Of a stretch of 64,000 nt of DNA, positions 1 to 11,654 are shown one piece after another (within the stretch, counting starts at the first letter, position 1; every line of letters begins with the position of its first letter). Source of the DNA: Favolaschia claudopus (lineage: Eukaryota; Basidiomycota; Agaricomycetes; Agaricales; Mycenaceae). The stretch spans positions 186,001 through 250,000 of the forward strand of contig JAWWNJ010000127.1 in assembly GCA_037176885.1 (NCBI GenBank), in the 5' to 3' direction. The notes beneath the pieces are model-generated. The model was not told the DNA's origin, made no database searches, and saw nothing but the letters and a program-made list of their open reading frames with translations. Made by a program: the position numbers and the translations under genes.

Positions 1-966
1 GCAATTCCGTGCCAGGTGTGGACCGCCGCATCGGTGGCAGCCACGGGGAGGTCCTCTCCCGAACCGCGTGCGATCAACGTCCATGGGGACTACCTGCAGA
101 GGAGCAGGAGCTGGCATGGCCCGAGAAGGAGGCGCATGGGCAGGGACAACAGGGAAGACACCTGCTGGACGTGAGCGAGCAGCTGGCGGAGCTGATGGGG
201 CTTTCGGGAGAAGCCCAGCAGCACGAGCCCGCACGTGTGATTCGTACTGGCGGTACGCTCGGGTCCGCCAAGCCATGTAGTCGCGGAGGTCTGGGGGGTC
301 GCTGGACGAGGTGATGGCTGCATTGATGGCGGGGTCAAGGCCAGAGCGGAACTTGGTGACCTTGACCAACGCGGCAGCAAACCCAGCAAGGTCGAAGAGG
401 TCTTCAAAGTCATCAGTATACTTGAAGACATCCCGGGAGCCCATGTAGTACACCCTAGACTCGAGTTTGTGTAGGGCATGGTCCTGCTCGTTCTCCTCGA
501 CAAAGCGCGAGCAGAACTCCTTGGTGAAGGTGTCCCAGGTGAGGAAGGGGAAAGGAGTTTTAATGGACATGCGCTCGGCCCATTTTTGCGCAGAGTCTTT
601 GGACATAAAGGACATGGTGAAACGCACTGCCTTTTCCTCAGACATCTCGCCGCCTTCAACAAACGCCTCCGGAACCAGTCGGATGTAAGTCCGAGCTGAG
701 TGAAGGAAGGCCCGGCCAGCCGAGCGGTCGCCGTCAAAGACGAAAGGGGGGTTCGGTCGAAGGACCGTTTTTGCTGCCGGTGTGAGGTTGGCAAAGAGTC
801 CTGGACTCTCGTCCGGAGGCTCTGGAGGAGCGGCAGGGGTCGGAGCAGTAGTAGTGGGAGGATTGGCAGCGGTTTGAAAAAGCTCGACCAGACGGGCAAC
901 AGTCCTCTCGAGCCCAAGAGGTGAGCGATCTCTGGATCTGTCAATTTGATGTCGGCATAAGCGAGA
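1..966 (-). CDS. Ty3-type retrotransposon Gag, cut by window edge
   Basis: One reading frame stays open for 322 codons on the minus strand, from a TGA at 967-969 to the window edge. It has a proline-rich N-terminal part, a capsid-like Retrotrans_gag region (FVFDGDRS, then HSARTYIRL, then KWAERMS, then WDTFTKEFCSRF) and, at the very edge, a zinc knuckle CHRCGGPHLARNC of form CX2CX3HX4C. This order is typical of chromovirus-like Ty3 Gag in Agaricomycetes. There is no ATG at the 5' end of the frame; the first in-frame Met lies well inside, so the start is either lost or lies across a junction with the repeat beginning near 1008. Pol would lie to the left, outside the window. Confidence 0.85.
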
Positions 967-1007
967 TCAGTGATCCTCGTCTGATCTCTTCCAACTCCCT
1001 ACCACCA

Positions 1008-1341
1008 CCGCGAAGTTGACACGCAAATATGGCGTGTGGCATGATGTCACCCGGACAATGAGAGGTCACACGTCAAAATCACATCAGCCTTAAGCTGGCC
1101 ACGACGCAAAAAACATGCACCACGCTTTTTTAGCGCTATTGTAGCGTCCCGTAGACATATTGAAAAGCAGCAAGCTGATAGCATTTCTTCCATTCATATC
1201 ACACTGACATCTCACATTTAATATACTTGACTGTGTTATCATGATCACATTTGGATACAGAGCTCCAGGAAGGGAGAAATAAATTGTGGCGGAAATGTAT
1301 ATACATCGTACGAGAAGAATTACAGAGAAGAATCCATTATG
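1008..1341. repeat. Dispersed repeat R1, uninterrupted copy
   Basis: About 334 bp that recurs at 28723-29480, starting at the shared ACCACCGCGAAGTTGACACG and ending at GAAGAATCCATTATG. The flanks differ, so this is a dispersed repeat; I see no clear TIR or LTR ends. This copy holds the empty site for the hAT-type MITE in the other copy. Confidence 0.85.
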
Positions 1342-2206
1342 CATAGTGACCTCCAATCACACCCAACAAAGCTCACCTGCTCACCATAATGTTCTGCCCT
1401 CCCGAAGAGCTTGACAGTGAAGCGGCTGCACTGTACAAACTTTGGCTGAGATTAATGGTGGCATATTTAAAGAAAACACCATACACTTGCCACTTATAAC
1501 AATTGAAAGCAGGAAAGTAAGAGCTGTTGGTATGTCAGTTATGGGGAGGGCCGCAATGATAAGCAGACGCACCAAGGGTGTATGCGAGAGAGCAGGAGCT
1601 TGAGAGCGCAGGGTGGCAGGGGATCTATCAGAAAAATCAGACCAAGCTCAGGCCGAAGGAGGATGGAGAAGTTACATGGCGGATTGGGTTAACTCAGAAG
1701 AGAGCGAGAAATTGAGTGGTGGAGGAGACGGTGGCAAGGAGGATGGTGGTGGTGGGAGAGGGAGAGGTGTGGTGCGGTGTTTGTGACGTGTCAACCTTAT
1801 AACTTAACCGAGCCGGAAGTGGCCGGAGAAGACCGCGGGCTTGATGTGAGAACAATGGCCGCCGGACATGCAAAATTTACGCAAGTGGCCTGATTTGCAT
1901 CCAGTTGGCGCTTCAGTCCAAACGCTAGGGAGATGTCACACATCACACGCAAACTCAACATCACATTCCGTCGGTGGTGTACAATTTTTGCAGCAGAAAT
2001 TTGAGAGAAACCGCAGCGAGGGTCAATGGATTGGAGGGAACACACAAGTGCTGATCCTCAGCAGTGTTGCTTGCAGTTTGAGTTGTACTTTTGTTTCTTC
2101 ACGTCGCAAGTCCTAATAATAGAATCACCACCTGCTTAGTGCGCAGAATTTCAGGTAGTAAAGACTGGCAATATGGGGCCAGCAGTAAACTCAAGCTACC
2201 TAGACA
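1342..2206. other. No gene recognised
   Basis: Only short chance frames. A purine-rich tract with GGTGG repeats lies near 1716-1780. Nothing matches a known family by eye. Confidence 0.5.
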
Positions 2207-2520
2207 CTAAATTGACACATTAACAGCCTCAGCAGACACTGGAACGAGGGAGGGGAACGATTTGCTTGAGGCGGCGGGTGATGGCAACTGATGATCATTG
2301 CCTTTTCTGGGGGGGGTAGGTCGTGGGATTAATTGGGTGATCCAGAGATCGCTCGCCTCTTGCTCGAGCCTATCCATCCGCTCAGCAGCGGCGGCAGAGT
2401 CGGTCATGGTGGGCTCCGGAGAGGGGGAGGAGGGGGCAAGATTCGCGGTTTGTGCGTCAGAGGCAGCAGAGGAGGAGTCCGACGAAGCGTCTGAAAAATC
2501 ACCAAAGCGCGCAATCTTGA
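2207..2520 (-). pseudogene. Retroelement Gag N-terminus fragment
   Basis: The minus strand encodes an Ser/Ala-rich stretch leading into MTDSAAAAERMDRLEQEA. This resembles the start of fungal LTR-retroelement Gag proteins (acidic, low-complexity, short coiled coil). No capsid domain or zinc knuckle follows before the frame ends near 2207, so it is a fragment. The assignment rests on sequence style and on the adjoining retroelement debris. Confidence 0.4.
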
Positions 2521-2524
2521 CCGG

Positions 2525-2800
2525 TTAATCCCTTGGAGCCTTTCTTCTGCTGTAAGGGCAACCTTTAGGACCCGAGATATCTCGAGGGTCTAGCGAGGGA
2601 GAATCCGAAGTTAATTAAGAAGCTACTAAGAATACATCAAGCGCACCTAGCGAGGGAGAATCCGAAGCTGAGGATTCCCACGCTAGGTGCAGTAAACATA
2701 TAGTAACTAATTCCCACAAGCTCGGAGCAGTCGGCAATGATCCCGGGCCAAGTCACATACCTTACTCCACGATGACATAGGGCTTTGGGGATTTGACAGG
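2525..2800. repeat. Dispersed repeat E with hairpin
   Basis: Recurs at 35714-37060, where it is split by a 1,048-bp MITE. It carries the 20-mer TAGCGAGGGAGAATCCGAAG twice and a hairpin of about 20-bp stem at 2646-2689 (GCACCTAGCG...CGCTAGGTGC). The copy here is the empty site for that MITE (GCACC-TA-GCGAGGG). The class of repeat E is unknown. Confidence 0.8.
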
Positions 2801-2809
2801 AAAGTGGGA

Positions 2810-3757
2810 AATCTGCAGGAGGCCTGCGTCATAGGTGGCTGTGTAGTGCCAAAAGAGGGAGTTCCCCTGACAGTCCGACTCAGGTTGAAAGATACCTGTT
2901 ATGTCCCTGACTCTCAGCCGACGCTTATATCAGTGTCGCGGCTTGATCAGGCGGACTGTTACACCGTCTTTGGCGGTGGACGCTGTGTTACCTTTGAGAA
3001 GGGTGACAGTGGCAAGCTCATCCGCAACCTCATTTCGTCCGAGAAGGTCATTCTGACCGCCTCTCTCGGCAGCGATCGCCTCTATCACCTCGATTCCTCC
3101 TCGTCGACGGAGAATTCTTTTTCCACCTCGTCTCGACCTCCGACCTCAAAGCTTGAGGAGCTGCATCAGCGTCTAGGGCATCTAGGCTACCCTGCGCTGC
3201 GCGCTCTCGTTCGGAAGGGTCACATTTCAGGTGTGAAACTATCTACGGCGGAACTCAATGCTGAGCCGCCGGTATGTCAATGTTGCATGGAGGGCAAGAT
3301 GACTCGTGCCTCTTTTCCTCCTTCGGAAGAGGAAAATGCCGAACATATTCTCGATCACGTTCATTCAGATCTTTGGACTGCTCCAGTCCGTACTCTGAAC
3401 GGATCGAAATATGCCCTCGCTTTCACCGATGACTGCTCTCGCTGGATTTGGATGTTTTACCTGCGTCACAAGAGTGATGCAGTAGCCGCATTCAAGGAGT
3501 GGTTGGAGATGGTCGAGCGTGAGACAGGTCGCAAGCTTAAGGTCTGGCACGTCGATAATGGGGGTGAATTTATCAACGAAGACCTGAAGCGGTTCTTGAA
3601 GGCACGTGGTATTCAGCTCAAAACCAGCGCTCCACGTACTCCTGAACAGAACGGTGTTGCCGAACGTCAGTTTAGGTCTATTTCTGACCGCGTTCGCACC
3701 GTCCTCATCGACGCCGACCTGCCGCTTAGCATGTGGGCTGAGGCCAGCAATCGTGTA
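2810..3757 (+). pseudogene. Ty1/copia Pol fragment: GAG-pre-integrase and integrase core
   Basis: Open frame with YVPDSQPTLISVSRL (end of the protease region), the zinc-binding GAG-pre-integrase segment (ELHQRLGH then CQCCMEGKMTRA) and the integrase core. Putative catalytic acidic residues are D in HSDLW, D in HVDNGGEF and E in RTPEQNGVAER. The protein breaks at MWAEASN, exactly where copia integrases continue with ...VYVKNR; that continuation is found on the other strand at about 11650. It is preceded by repeat E and followed at once by a DUF6589-like fragment on the opposite strand. I infer one copia element cut by an inversion. Confidence 0.9.
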
Positions 3758-4118
3758 CCATGTCAGGATTCCGAACTCGGATTTGAGATAACTCTTCTTC
3801 GGAATCTGGGGCTTTCTTGCCAATGATTGCTTGTAATAAGCTTTGAAGGTGAGGTGTTGTTCTCTCGTAGAGCTGAAGAAGTCCAGGAACAGAGAAAGAC
3901 TGTAGATGCTGAATCTTTATAGATTTGCACGTAAGGCGAAGTGACTGTGCTTCTGCATGGAATTTGCGTCTCCGAGAAGTATCTGTGATGCGACTTGCTT
4001 CTTTGACACATATATCTGTGGCCCTAGACATGACCCAAGCAATGAATTCGGGGTCATCCAAGGCACGGTCACCCCAGATAGTGGTAAGAAGATGAGAGTA
4101 CTTAGCCACTCTGTCCAA
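3757..4118 (-). pseudogene. DUF6589-like gene fragment, upstream part
   Basis: About 120 codons on the minus strand, including LQLYERTTPHLQSLLQAIIG and a final RVRNPDMV. The pattern recalls fungal DUF6589-type proteins, which are often associated with transposons. The frame stops making sense at the junction with the copia integrase at 3757. The expected next segment (ITSMILNLRSRETNLHQA) lies on the plus strand at 12395, beyond the far end of the inverted segment. Identity is from memory of the family's style, not a search. Confidence 0.5.
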
Positions 4119-4888
4119 GATACGAGTTTGTGAAATTTGTGATTCTGCTATCTTGAGAAGTGAAGCACTGTGAAAACATCAGCACCCGATTCTCATGTAC
4201 CTAGTTCATGAATTGCCTATTCCATGGAAAATCCCATGGTTATTACCTTTCATGTATCCCGCGAGAATCAGGTCCCTTTCAGTTAGTTTCACCCTATGGT
4301 CAGCTCCTGGTAAAATCATGGATTGTGACACCGTGCTGGCAGACAAATCGCAAAAAAACGTCGAAGTGCCGGGGATGCCGGGCAATGACGTCAGAGCTCC
4401 ACATCCGCAGCACTGATACTGCGGACGTCCTGCTTGTCTCTTGTCTCCCACCACCACCCACCACCACCACGACGCCAGCACCCGCCTCGGAGCCGCTACC
4501 GCCGTCGCCGTCGTCGTCGCCGCTGCCGCCGCCTCTTCCACTTCCTCCTTCAGCGTGTAAGTAGCTTAACTGTAGCTGACGGACCCCATAGCGACGGCAA
4601 CGACCACGGCTGGCGCGTTGTCTATTGTAGATACCAAGGAGGAGGTGGGCAGGCTGCATACGAGAGCATACGAGGCGTGGACTGAATTCAGGAAGTCACA
4701 GTACGTCCCGCAGTGCATTGCAGTGTTGTCACTAACCCCGTCTGACCGGGTCAGTCAGAACTTGGTCAGTGTTCCGACCTTTCTGACGGGTCGATCACTG
4801 ACCCCTTCTGACCCTGACCGCCTCCGCCAACGGATTTTGAGGAGGTCGTGTCACTGCGATGATGTCATCCAAATAGAACTTCCGAAAA
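4119..4888. other. No gene; low-complexity tract
   Basis: Contains a CAC/CCG/GTC-rich microsatellite-like tract at 4445-4560, which creates long Pro- or Arg-rich chance frames on both strands, and a cluster of TCTGAC/GGTCAG repeats at 4735-4820. Confidence 0.6.
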
Positions 4889-4890
4889 TA

Positions 4891-5577
4891 CAGTGCCGGA
4901 CACGCAAAGTCGACAACTTTGATTTTCCATTTATGGAAGGTGTGACACATACCCAGGCGGCTAGTTTTCTGTGTAAACATGTTGTTATAGACCCAAACAA
5001 CGGTTTTGCACGAGCCGATTTCCCCAAAACTCAAAATCAAAAAAATTGACCCCATGACCGAACACCGAGATTTCATGGGAAAATTACGAAACATAGCGCA
5101 ATCGACTCCGTTAATCGAGCTGGTTCTGTCCCTGGTAACATCAAGCAGTTTCACGAGCCGTTTTGGCACAAATTCCTTGGGAAACATCGCCGTATTTGGA
5201 CAACTTACATCATGTTGATCAATTCTATCACAGACCATGTGTTAACATGTTTGTCGACCACCATGCCGTGCCGCTGCCGTGGGTTGGTGCTGAAAATTTG
5301 CACGGATTAAGTACCGCCCATTGTAGTTCAGGCCGTCACCCTTCCACTTACACCTGCCAAGGATCAGTAATTTTGCGCTCGGAGCTCAAAAGGGGTATAC
5401 ACAGTTTCGATTTTTGACCTCAAAAATTTGGCCACAGCCTAAATGTCGTGGGAAAAACTTCGGAGATGGTTTTTTGAGCTTTTCAGGGGTCGGCAAATCC
5501 GAATCTGAAGTCAGATTTATCCCCAAAATTCCCGTTCGCCGGCAATCAACATTGTCGACTTTGCGTGTCCGGCACTG
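4891..5577. mobile_element. TIR element, CAGTGCCGG family, 687 bp
   Basis: TIR of about 26 bp starts CAGTGCCGGACACGCAAAG and is repeated inverted at the right end; both sides are flanked by TA (4889-4890 and 5578-5579). A TA duplication plus CAGTG ends fits Tc1/mariner-Fot1-like elements. No transposase frame. A right-end relative lies at 59098-59303. Confidence 0.85.
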
Positions 5578-5579
5578 TA

Positions 5580-7726
5580 TCTCCCCCTCACTTTGCCCTC
5601 ACTGGGTTTGATCCGCCTAGGGGCATAGGGAGATTGCTGAAAGATACAGGCCGCCTAGACACATTTTGAAGCATCCTGGTGGTAGAGGGCAACTCTTGGA
5701 TGTCATAAGACATTTTACGGTCGGTCGCCGGGTCAGAAATGTAGAGAGACGGAGGAGGACAAGAGGAGGAAGACGTCAAAAGAGGCGTGGGACTGCTATC
5801 TGTCCACACAATGCTATCTGGCCAGATAGGGGCGGTGGCGGACTTTGCCAATTCAGACACCAATTTCCTTGAGTTAAAGGGGCAGAACTGTTAGTCCCTC
5901 TCTCATATGCACACTACACCATTTTTGAAATCTTCACCTCTCTGGCTCTAAATAGGTACTTTTCATCAAATTTCCACTCCAATGTATCCAAAGGCAGGCA
6001 CTTTGTGTTTCAATTCGAATAGGGAGCGGTATTTGGGCCTTAGGTGAATTTCAGATGCACTGGAGACGCAAAGACCTGCCCAATACACAATACTAAGGCC
6101 TAAAACACACAATACATGATGATTCTCGGTATTTTTGACGCGTCGCGTCCCGTTAATGGTCACGGAATTGACACGTGAAGTGAGTACATAAGCTTATACA
6201 GTTGCGGCAAAATCAAATGTCCCTACCATAAAAGGAAATTCAAATGAGTGAGATACCTTGAGAGACGGTGCAAGAGAGACGATTCGAGTCTGAGGGGCGC
6301 TGGGAGGATAGCGGCCTCCTTCTCGAGGGCATCATGAGAAGTGTTACGATAGGCACCTGTAATGCACCGTGCGACACACTTGTTAATACTCTCGAGCGGC
6401 TTGAGCGCCGGCGAGTGCGCCATGCAGAGGTGGTGTATCACAAAAAAAAAATCGCCACAGAAGAAAAAACACTGAGAGCATTGCAGAAAAAAAAGGCGCC
6501 GCCAAGATAGTCGAATATCCAACATCTGGAAAACGACAGATGTCTACAGTGGTCTGCGGCAGACACCACAGACACCGCAGACCCGCAGAAAGGCCCCTGT
6601 CTGTGCTAGAGTGGGGCAGACACGCCGTTTCTATGGCAGACACTTGCAGAACGATAGACATAAATTAGCCGATAGAGAAAATTTAGCCGACAGACACATA
6701 GACAAGCGTAGAAAACCGTCTCGTAATTTACATCCGGTCAATCAAAATCTCGTGTTCTCGTAGTTTCATGGGTCTTCTCTGGTCTTCTTGCCTGAACTTT
6801 CCTTCGGATTGTAATCGGGCGCGCGCGACAAAAGTAATGGTGAAAAATATATATTCAGAGAGTGCTAGGTGCTAGATATACGGGGCATACAAGTGTGCAG
6901 TACGTAGAGAAATACGGAATTATAAGATAACAGGAAGTGCCGGGTGCGCGCAATGAGCTGCGGAGTTGACGAGGAATCCAATGAGATTTTGAAGGGAACC
7001 AGTGTCAGCGAGGATATTGGATGGCGGGAAACATACATGAGTCAGGTAGAGGAAGTGACGCGGCGATGCAACTGCCAACCAAGAAGCAGCTGCGAATTGA
7101 GATCAAAAAGGGAGGTGGGAAGAGTAGGGAATGGCAGCAAGGTGCGACACCCTTTTATGCTGCCAGCCAATTCATACGTCGGCAAGGGACTTAGAGAAAA
7201 TTTTGCGAGGGAAAGGACACAGGCAGACGGAGGCGGACGGATATAATAGCTTGCCGATGTCGTATCAAGGTGACGGCAAGTGCGCCATGCGGACACCAGT
7301 GTCTATCGCTTAACCCATTGTCTGCAGTGGTCTGTCGCCTGCGTCTCGGTCTGTGCTTTGTCTACGACTGTCTGCTTGTCTGTGAGAGTCTAGTACAGAC
7401 ATCGAGTCTCTATTTTGTGAAAATGTGTTTCCAGATGAACGAATAGCTGGCGAGGCCAAAGATCCTCGCAGAATGTCAAAAAAATTGTAGCGGGTCGGAA
7501 AAAAAAGGTCGGGATCTGCGAGGTACATAGTGTTGCCGCGGGGCGAGGCGGGTTGAGTCGATGTGACCAACTCGGTCCTTGGCCTCGGCAACCCCGCCAT
7601 TCCAAGGGCGATGGCAAAGCGGTCGCCAGACAGATTAAAACCGATGGCCCCGGCCAGTAAAACCCTCGGCAATCTGAGGCTATTTCCGGCGACATAAAGC
7701 CCTCGAAATGACCGATTTTTCGACAC
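5580..7726. other. Mostly unrecognised sequence
   Basis: Apart from a LINE remnant at 6235-6437, I see no gene. A left end TA-CAGTTGCGGC at 6196 resembles CAGTG-type MITE ends but has no partner. Stretches rich in GTCTG/CAGAC (6540-6660, 7315-7400) suggest degraded repeats. Confidence 0.45.
6235..6437 (-). pseudogene. LINE reverse transcriptase C-terminal fragment
   Basis: The minus strand reads LKPLESINKCVARCITGAYR, then an ALEKEAAILP segment and LRL...HRLSRYL. This is the region between RT and RNase H of fungal LINEs (Tad/Deceiver-like pattern: IQN.AAR.ITGAFRTTP..ALE.EA.LPPL.LRL). The flanks do not continue the reading frame. Confidence 0.6.
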
Positions 7727-7977
7727 GGACGATTCGCTCATGTCACATGATGCCGACAGCGCCAAAAAGATTCATATCAGTCCGCTTTTTTTCCTCGACT
7801 TCGAGCCTAATGGCGCCTTGTTCCGGGCAAAATCACAAAATCTGGTCCCACAGAAAGTGTTGCACGGATCTTCCCTCGAGTTATGTGGGGCCAGATTTCC
7901 TGATTTGGCCCAGAAAAAGGCGCCATTAAGATTTTGATCCTAATGCGCCCAAAACACGTGATGTGAGTGAATCGTCC
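7727..7977. mobile_element. Palindromic MITE, 251 bp
   Basis: Terminal inverted repeats GGACGATTCGCTCATGTCAC and (reverse complement of right end) GGACGATTCACTCACATCAC, with a second inner inverted pair around GGCGCC. No clear target duplication is visible. Confidence 0.7.
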
Positions 7978-8160
7978 CCGCCTTTGGCGCGGTGGACTCG
8001 CTGCGCTCGCACCGCACCTTCGGCAGTCGCACAGCTTGTCGGGGCTCCGCCCCAAACCCCGCTATGGATTCCGTGGCCCTCGCCGCCGCACTGCCGCTCG
8101 CCGCGCGGCGCCTCGGGAGGACACCCCGTGATTTTCTGTCAAAAAGCACGGATCTCAAGT
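7978..8160. repeat. GC-rich repeat, copy 1
   Basis: GC-rich unit with CTCGCTGCGCTCGCACCG and the self-complementary GGGGCTCCGCCCC, ending GATTTTCTGTCAAAAAG. Related copies lie at 22956-23232 and, inverted, at 59330-59520. Confidence 0.75.
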
Positions 8161-8173
8161 TCTTCCCACCATC

Positions 8174-8960
8174 ATGTCCACCAAATCCAAAGAAAAGTCA
8201 AAGTTCCTAGCCGCCATCTCCACCGACCCTGGACCTCGGCCAGCCACTCGTAAGCAGACAAACACTGCCCAGGCTGCCACTACCACCTCGAAAGTTCCCG
8301 CCGCCGTCGCCGCCACGTCACCATCATCACCTGCTACGGTTACCGTTCCCGCTTCCTTGCCAATCCTTCCCTCCCCAAGCTCGCCAGTTAACCAATCCAT
8401 TGCATCGACAAAGCCAGCTCCTACAGGGCGTGCTGAAAGGTCCACCCAATCGAAGGAGTTACAAGCGGAGGCAAGGGTACACCGATCTGCGAAATCCGCA
8501 CCGGGGGTGGAATTTTTTTTTTTTCAGCGGGTCTCCCAACTTGCGTCAATCGCCCCCCCCTCCGAATCGCAGACAGCCGCCATCATGGCGAGCGGGTGTA
8601 AGCCGAAACGTGCTGGCTCAGTATACTTCCTTCTCCAATCACGCAAAAAGGTTGATCTTGCTCTCTCCCGTGGCCGCATTGTCTAGCCCCACTGTCGCTC
8701 GTGGCTTCCCTCATCTCCGCATCTCCCAGTGCTGGCCCCTGGGGATGTCGCAAATACGGACACACCAAGGCACGATGCAATGTCAAGAAGCCATCTTGCG
8801 GAGTATGTGCGAAGCCCTTGGCTGATCATCCTCATGGCGACACCTCTCAATGTTTTTCTGGCCCTGTGGAATGCCTCAATTAGGCTGGAAAGCACCGTGC
8901 AGATTCCTATACCTGTCCACGTCGTAAGGAGTTGGCGGTAACTCTGCCGGAGCGCATGAA
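8174..8960 (+). pseudogene. LINE ORF1 (gag-like) remnant with zinc knuckles
   Basis: Starts with a plausible ATG (MSTKSKEKSKFLAAI), followed by a Ser/Thr/Ala/Pro-rich region. After frame changes, the segment at 8740-8940 encodes CRKYGHTKARC, then CGVCAKPLADHPHGDTSQC, then N-stop-AGKHRADSYTCPRRKEL. This run of C/H spacings is the multiple CCHC knuckle array of LINE ORF1 proteins. A TAG replaces an expected Cys codon, and poly-T slippage near 8513 breaks the frame. Truncated on the right by the copia LTR. Confidence 0.65.
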
Positions 8961-9076
8961 GGACCTTCACCAGGCTTTGGATAAGTCGTCGGTCCACCCT
9001 CTCCCCTACATACTTACAATCCCCTGGTTAATCCTCTCTGCTCTCTTTTCTTGTTCTGTATTCTTCGACCTTGATT

Positions 9077-9352
9077 CTGATAGAATACAGTAAGTATAAA
9101 CTCAGTCGTGGAGGAAACGACTCGTGTATTATATACCTGATAGAATACAGTAAGTATAAACTACCAGGAGAATCAGTAAGCTGTAAGGACAGTAGATACG
9201 AGTGCATATACCTCAGTCGTGGAGGAAACGACTGAGGAATGTGACGGTGACACAAAGCTACATAAGAAATGTGTGACGCGTAACGGAACGGATTGCGAGT
9301 TGGAGAATGTAAGGTATGTACGGTAAATGGAAGAGAAATAAATACTTCAACA
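9077..9352 (-). repeat. 3' LTR of copia element, with duplicated modules
   Basis: On the minus strand the copia stop codon (9360-9362) is followed at once by a polypurine tract GAGGGGGAG and then TGTTGAAGTATTTATTTCTC, as expected for the start of a 3' LTR at 9352. Near the 3' end two modules are each present twice: A (9077-9102, 9137-9162) and B (9101-9122, 9212-9233). B folds as CAGTCGT...ACGACTG. The LTR's outer end is not certain; identity continues no further than about 9077. Confidence 0.7.
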
Positions 9353-9359
9353 CTCCCCC

Positions 9360-11653
9360 TCAACGAGCATCCGGTCGGGGAGCCATGCCCAACATTTTGA
9401 TGAGAGTCTTGTGGCGTGGTGCCGACAATGGTTTCGTGAATAAGTCGGCAACATTCACTTCCGTAGGGACGTAAACAGGGACGATGCAGCGATGGAGGAC
9501 TGCTTCACGGATCCACCAGACGGCAATGTGGACGTGCTTCGTTCGAGCGGTGACTTCATCAGTATTGACAATCATCCGGATGGTGGAAGTATTGTCGATA
9601 GAAAGGGAAGTCGGTCCGGGAGGTAGTAAGAAACCAAGCTCGAACAGAAGAGAGCGGAGCCACATGATTTCACGCCCGACGTGTGTGCCAGCTTAGAGCT
9701 CAGCTTCGCCAGTCGAAAGAGCCGTGGAGGTTTGCTTCTTCGCTGACCAAGCGATTAAGCTGGATCCGATGAAGACAGCATACCCAGAAATGGATCGGGC
9801 GTGATCCTTTGAGTTTTCCCAATCTGAATCGCTGAAAGCGTGAAGGGTAAGGTCTTCATTGCCGCCTAGAACAAGGACAGAGTCGCGTGTGGTTTTGAGG
9901 TACGCGAGGATCCGTTTAACGGCTTCCCAATGAGCTTCACCGGGGTTGGAGCTAAATTGCGATACGGACTGGACTGCCTTTGTGATGTCTGGACGGCATT
10001 GAACAGCGGTATGCATAAGCGAACCAACGGCGTGCTGGTAGGGAACGTTGGCCATGCGCTGGAGTTCTTCCGAAGTCTGAGGAGATTGAGACTTGGAAAG
10101 CGGAGCGGCCGACGTGTTGACTGGCGAGTATACGGGCCGTGCATCCTCCATGCGATACCGAGCCACAATCGAGTCAATATAGAAGCGATGAGACAAGGAG
10201 ATGGTGCGGTTCGCACGATCACGCAGGATTTCGAGGCCAAGAATGGATTTTGACTCTCCCAAGTCCTTGATTCGGACATGCTCGGAAATCTGCTTCTTTA
10301 AAAGTTTGAGCTCTGCAACAGAGGAGCAGAATAAACCGAGATCATCAACGTGGGCGCTGATGATGGAAATAGCCTTCTCCAGGCGACGAATAAAGACACA
10401 CGGATCAGCAATGCACACCCGGAAACCAATCTTGACCAAAATGAAACGTAACTTTTGGTACCAGAGAAGTGCGGCTTGCTTTAACCCGTAAATTCCCCTT
10501 TTCAGGAGACAGGCATAGTCCTCCTTTCCACAAACACGATGGCCCTGAGGCTGTCGCATGTAGATAGGTGGCTCGTCTGGATCCGTCTCGCTGTTGAGAA
10601 AGGCGGAGTCGACGTCCACAACGTGGAATTCCCAGTCCAGCTTTGCAGCTAGGGTTAGGAGGTAACGAAGCGACTCTGACTTCACAACAGGAGCAAAAGA
10701 CATCGAACAATCGATACCTGGGCGCTGGGGTGTACCCTGAGCACATAGACGAGCTTTGTACCGAGTGATGGCACCAGTACTGTCGTGCTTCAAGGCATAG
10801 ACCCAGAGCGAACCAAGCGGAGTGACACCGGGAGGTGGTGGGACAAGTTCCCATGTACCCATCCTCGCAATGCTATCGAGCTCGACTTCCATCGCGCTCT
10901 CCCACTCGGAACGATTGGGCGATTCCATCGCTTCCTTGTAGTTGCGAGGAACTTCGCCGGGACCAATGATATGAGCGTACTCAAATTCGTCCCAGGATTC
11001 CGCGAAAGCAGAATCTTCCGGCGCACGGTCAGGGTCCTCTGGAGCTGGCGCTGCTGCTAAGCCTGAATTAAGGTTTGCGGCGGCGGCCTTGAGCTCAGCG
11101 GCTTCCCGGATACGGGTAGATGGGTCGCGTGGAGGTGGTAGAGGACGAGGTTGACGAGGTGCCCGGGGTTTAGGTTGTGACACGACATCCGCAGGTCCAG
11201 CCGGAGCAGGAGGGGATGGTGCACGAGGAGGTACCGGATTGGCAGTTGGAGGTGTAGAAGTGGAGGAAGGAGGGCTGTAATCATCATCATCAGCTTCGCT
11301 TGAAGACGATTTGAGAGAAGAATATTTGTATGAGTGTATCTCCCCCTCAGCCCAAAATTCCCCACAATTTGAGTTGTCGTCGAATTTGATATGAGGCGAC
11401 GACCCGAAGGTACGCTTTGAGGGGCGATAAACCTTCCAAGCCTTGCGATCATCCGGATACCCAACAAAAATAACCGATTCGCCGCGATGGTCGAACTTTT
11501 TGCGATTAGGATTGTCATTATAGAGGTAAGCCCTGCAACCGAAACGGTGAAAAGACCTGTACTTCGGCTGTTTGCGGTTTGGGAAGCGGATGGAGAAAGG
11601 GGTACGAAGGTCGAGAGCGCTGTGTGGGTTACGATTTTTGACATAGACCATGT
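9360..11653 (-). pseudogene. Ty1/copia Pol, 3' half: integrase C-terminus, RT, RNase H
   Basis: Begins at MVYVKNRNPHSALDLRTPF (integrase C-terminal region), followed by a GKR-like segment (GCRAYLYNDN, VIFVGYPDDRKAWKVYRP), an acidic/Pro-rich linker, RT (KWxL-like WELVPPPPGVTPLGSLWVY, DVDSAFLN, IYGLKQAALLWY, active site AHVDDLGLF with HVDD instead of YVDD), and RNase H (FSDSDWENS, STGEAEL). A single TAA at 9694-9696 interrupts EAEL-stop-AGTHVGREIMW; a TAC-to-TAA change explains it. The frame then runs to a natural TGA. Upstream it is cut by a fold-back MITE; the missing integrase core is probably the plus-strand fragment at 2810-3757. Confidence 0.9.
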
Positions 11654-11654
11654 A

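Noticed and set aside
4206..4685. Overlapping Pro-, Arg- and Ala-rich frames on both strands
   Set aside because: Produced by a CAC/CCG/GTC low-complexity tract.
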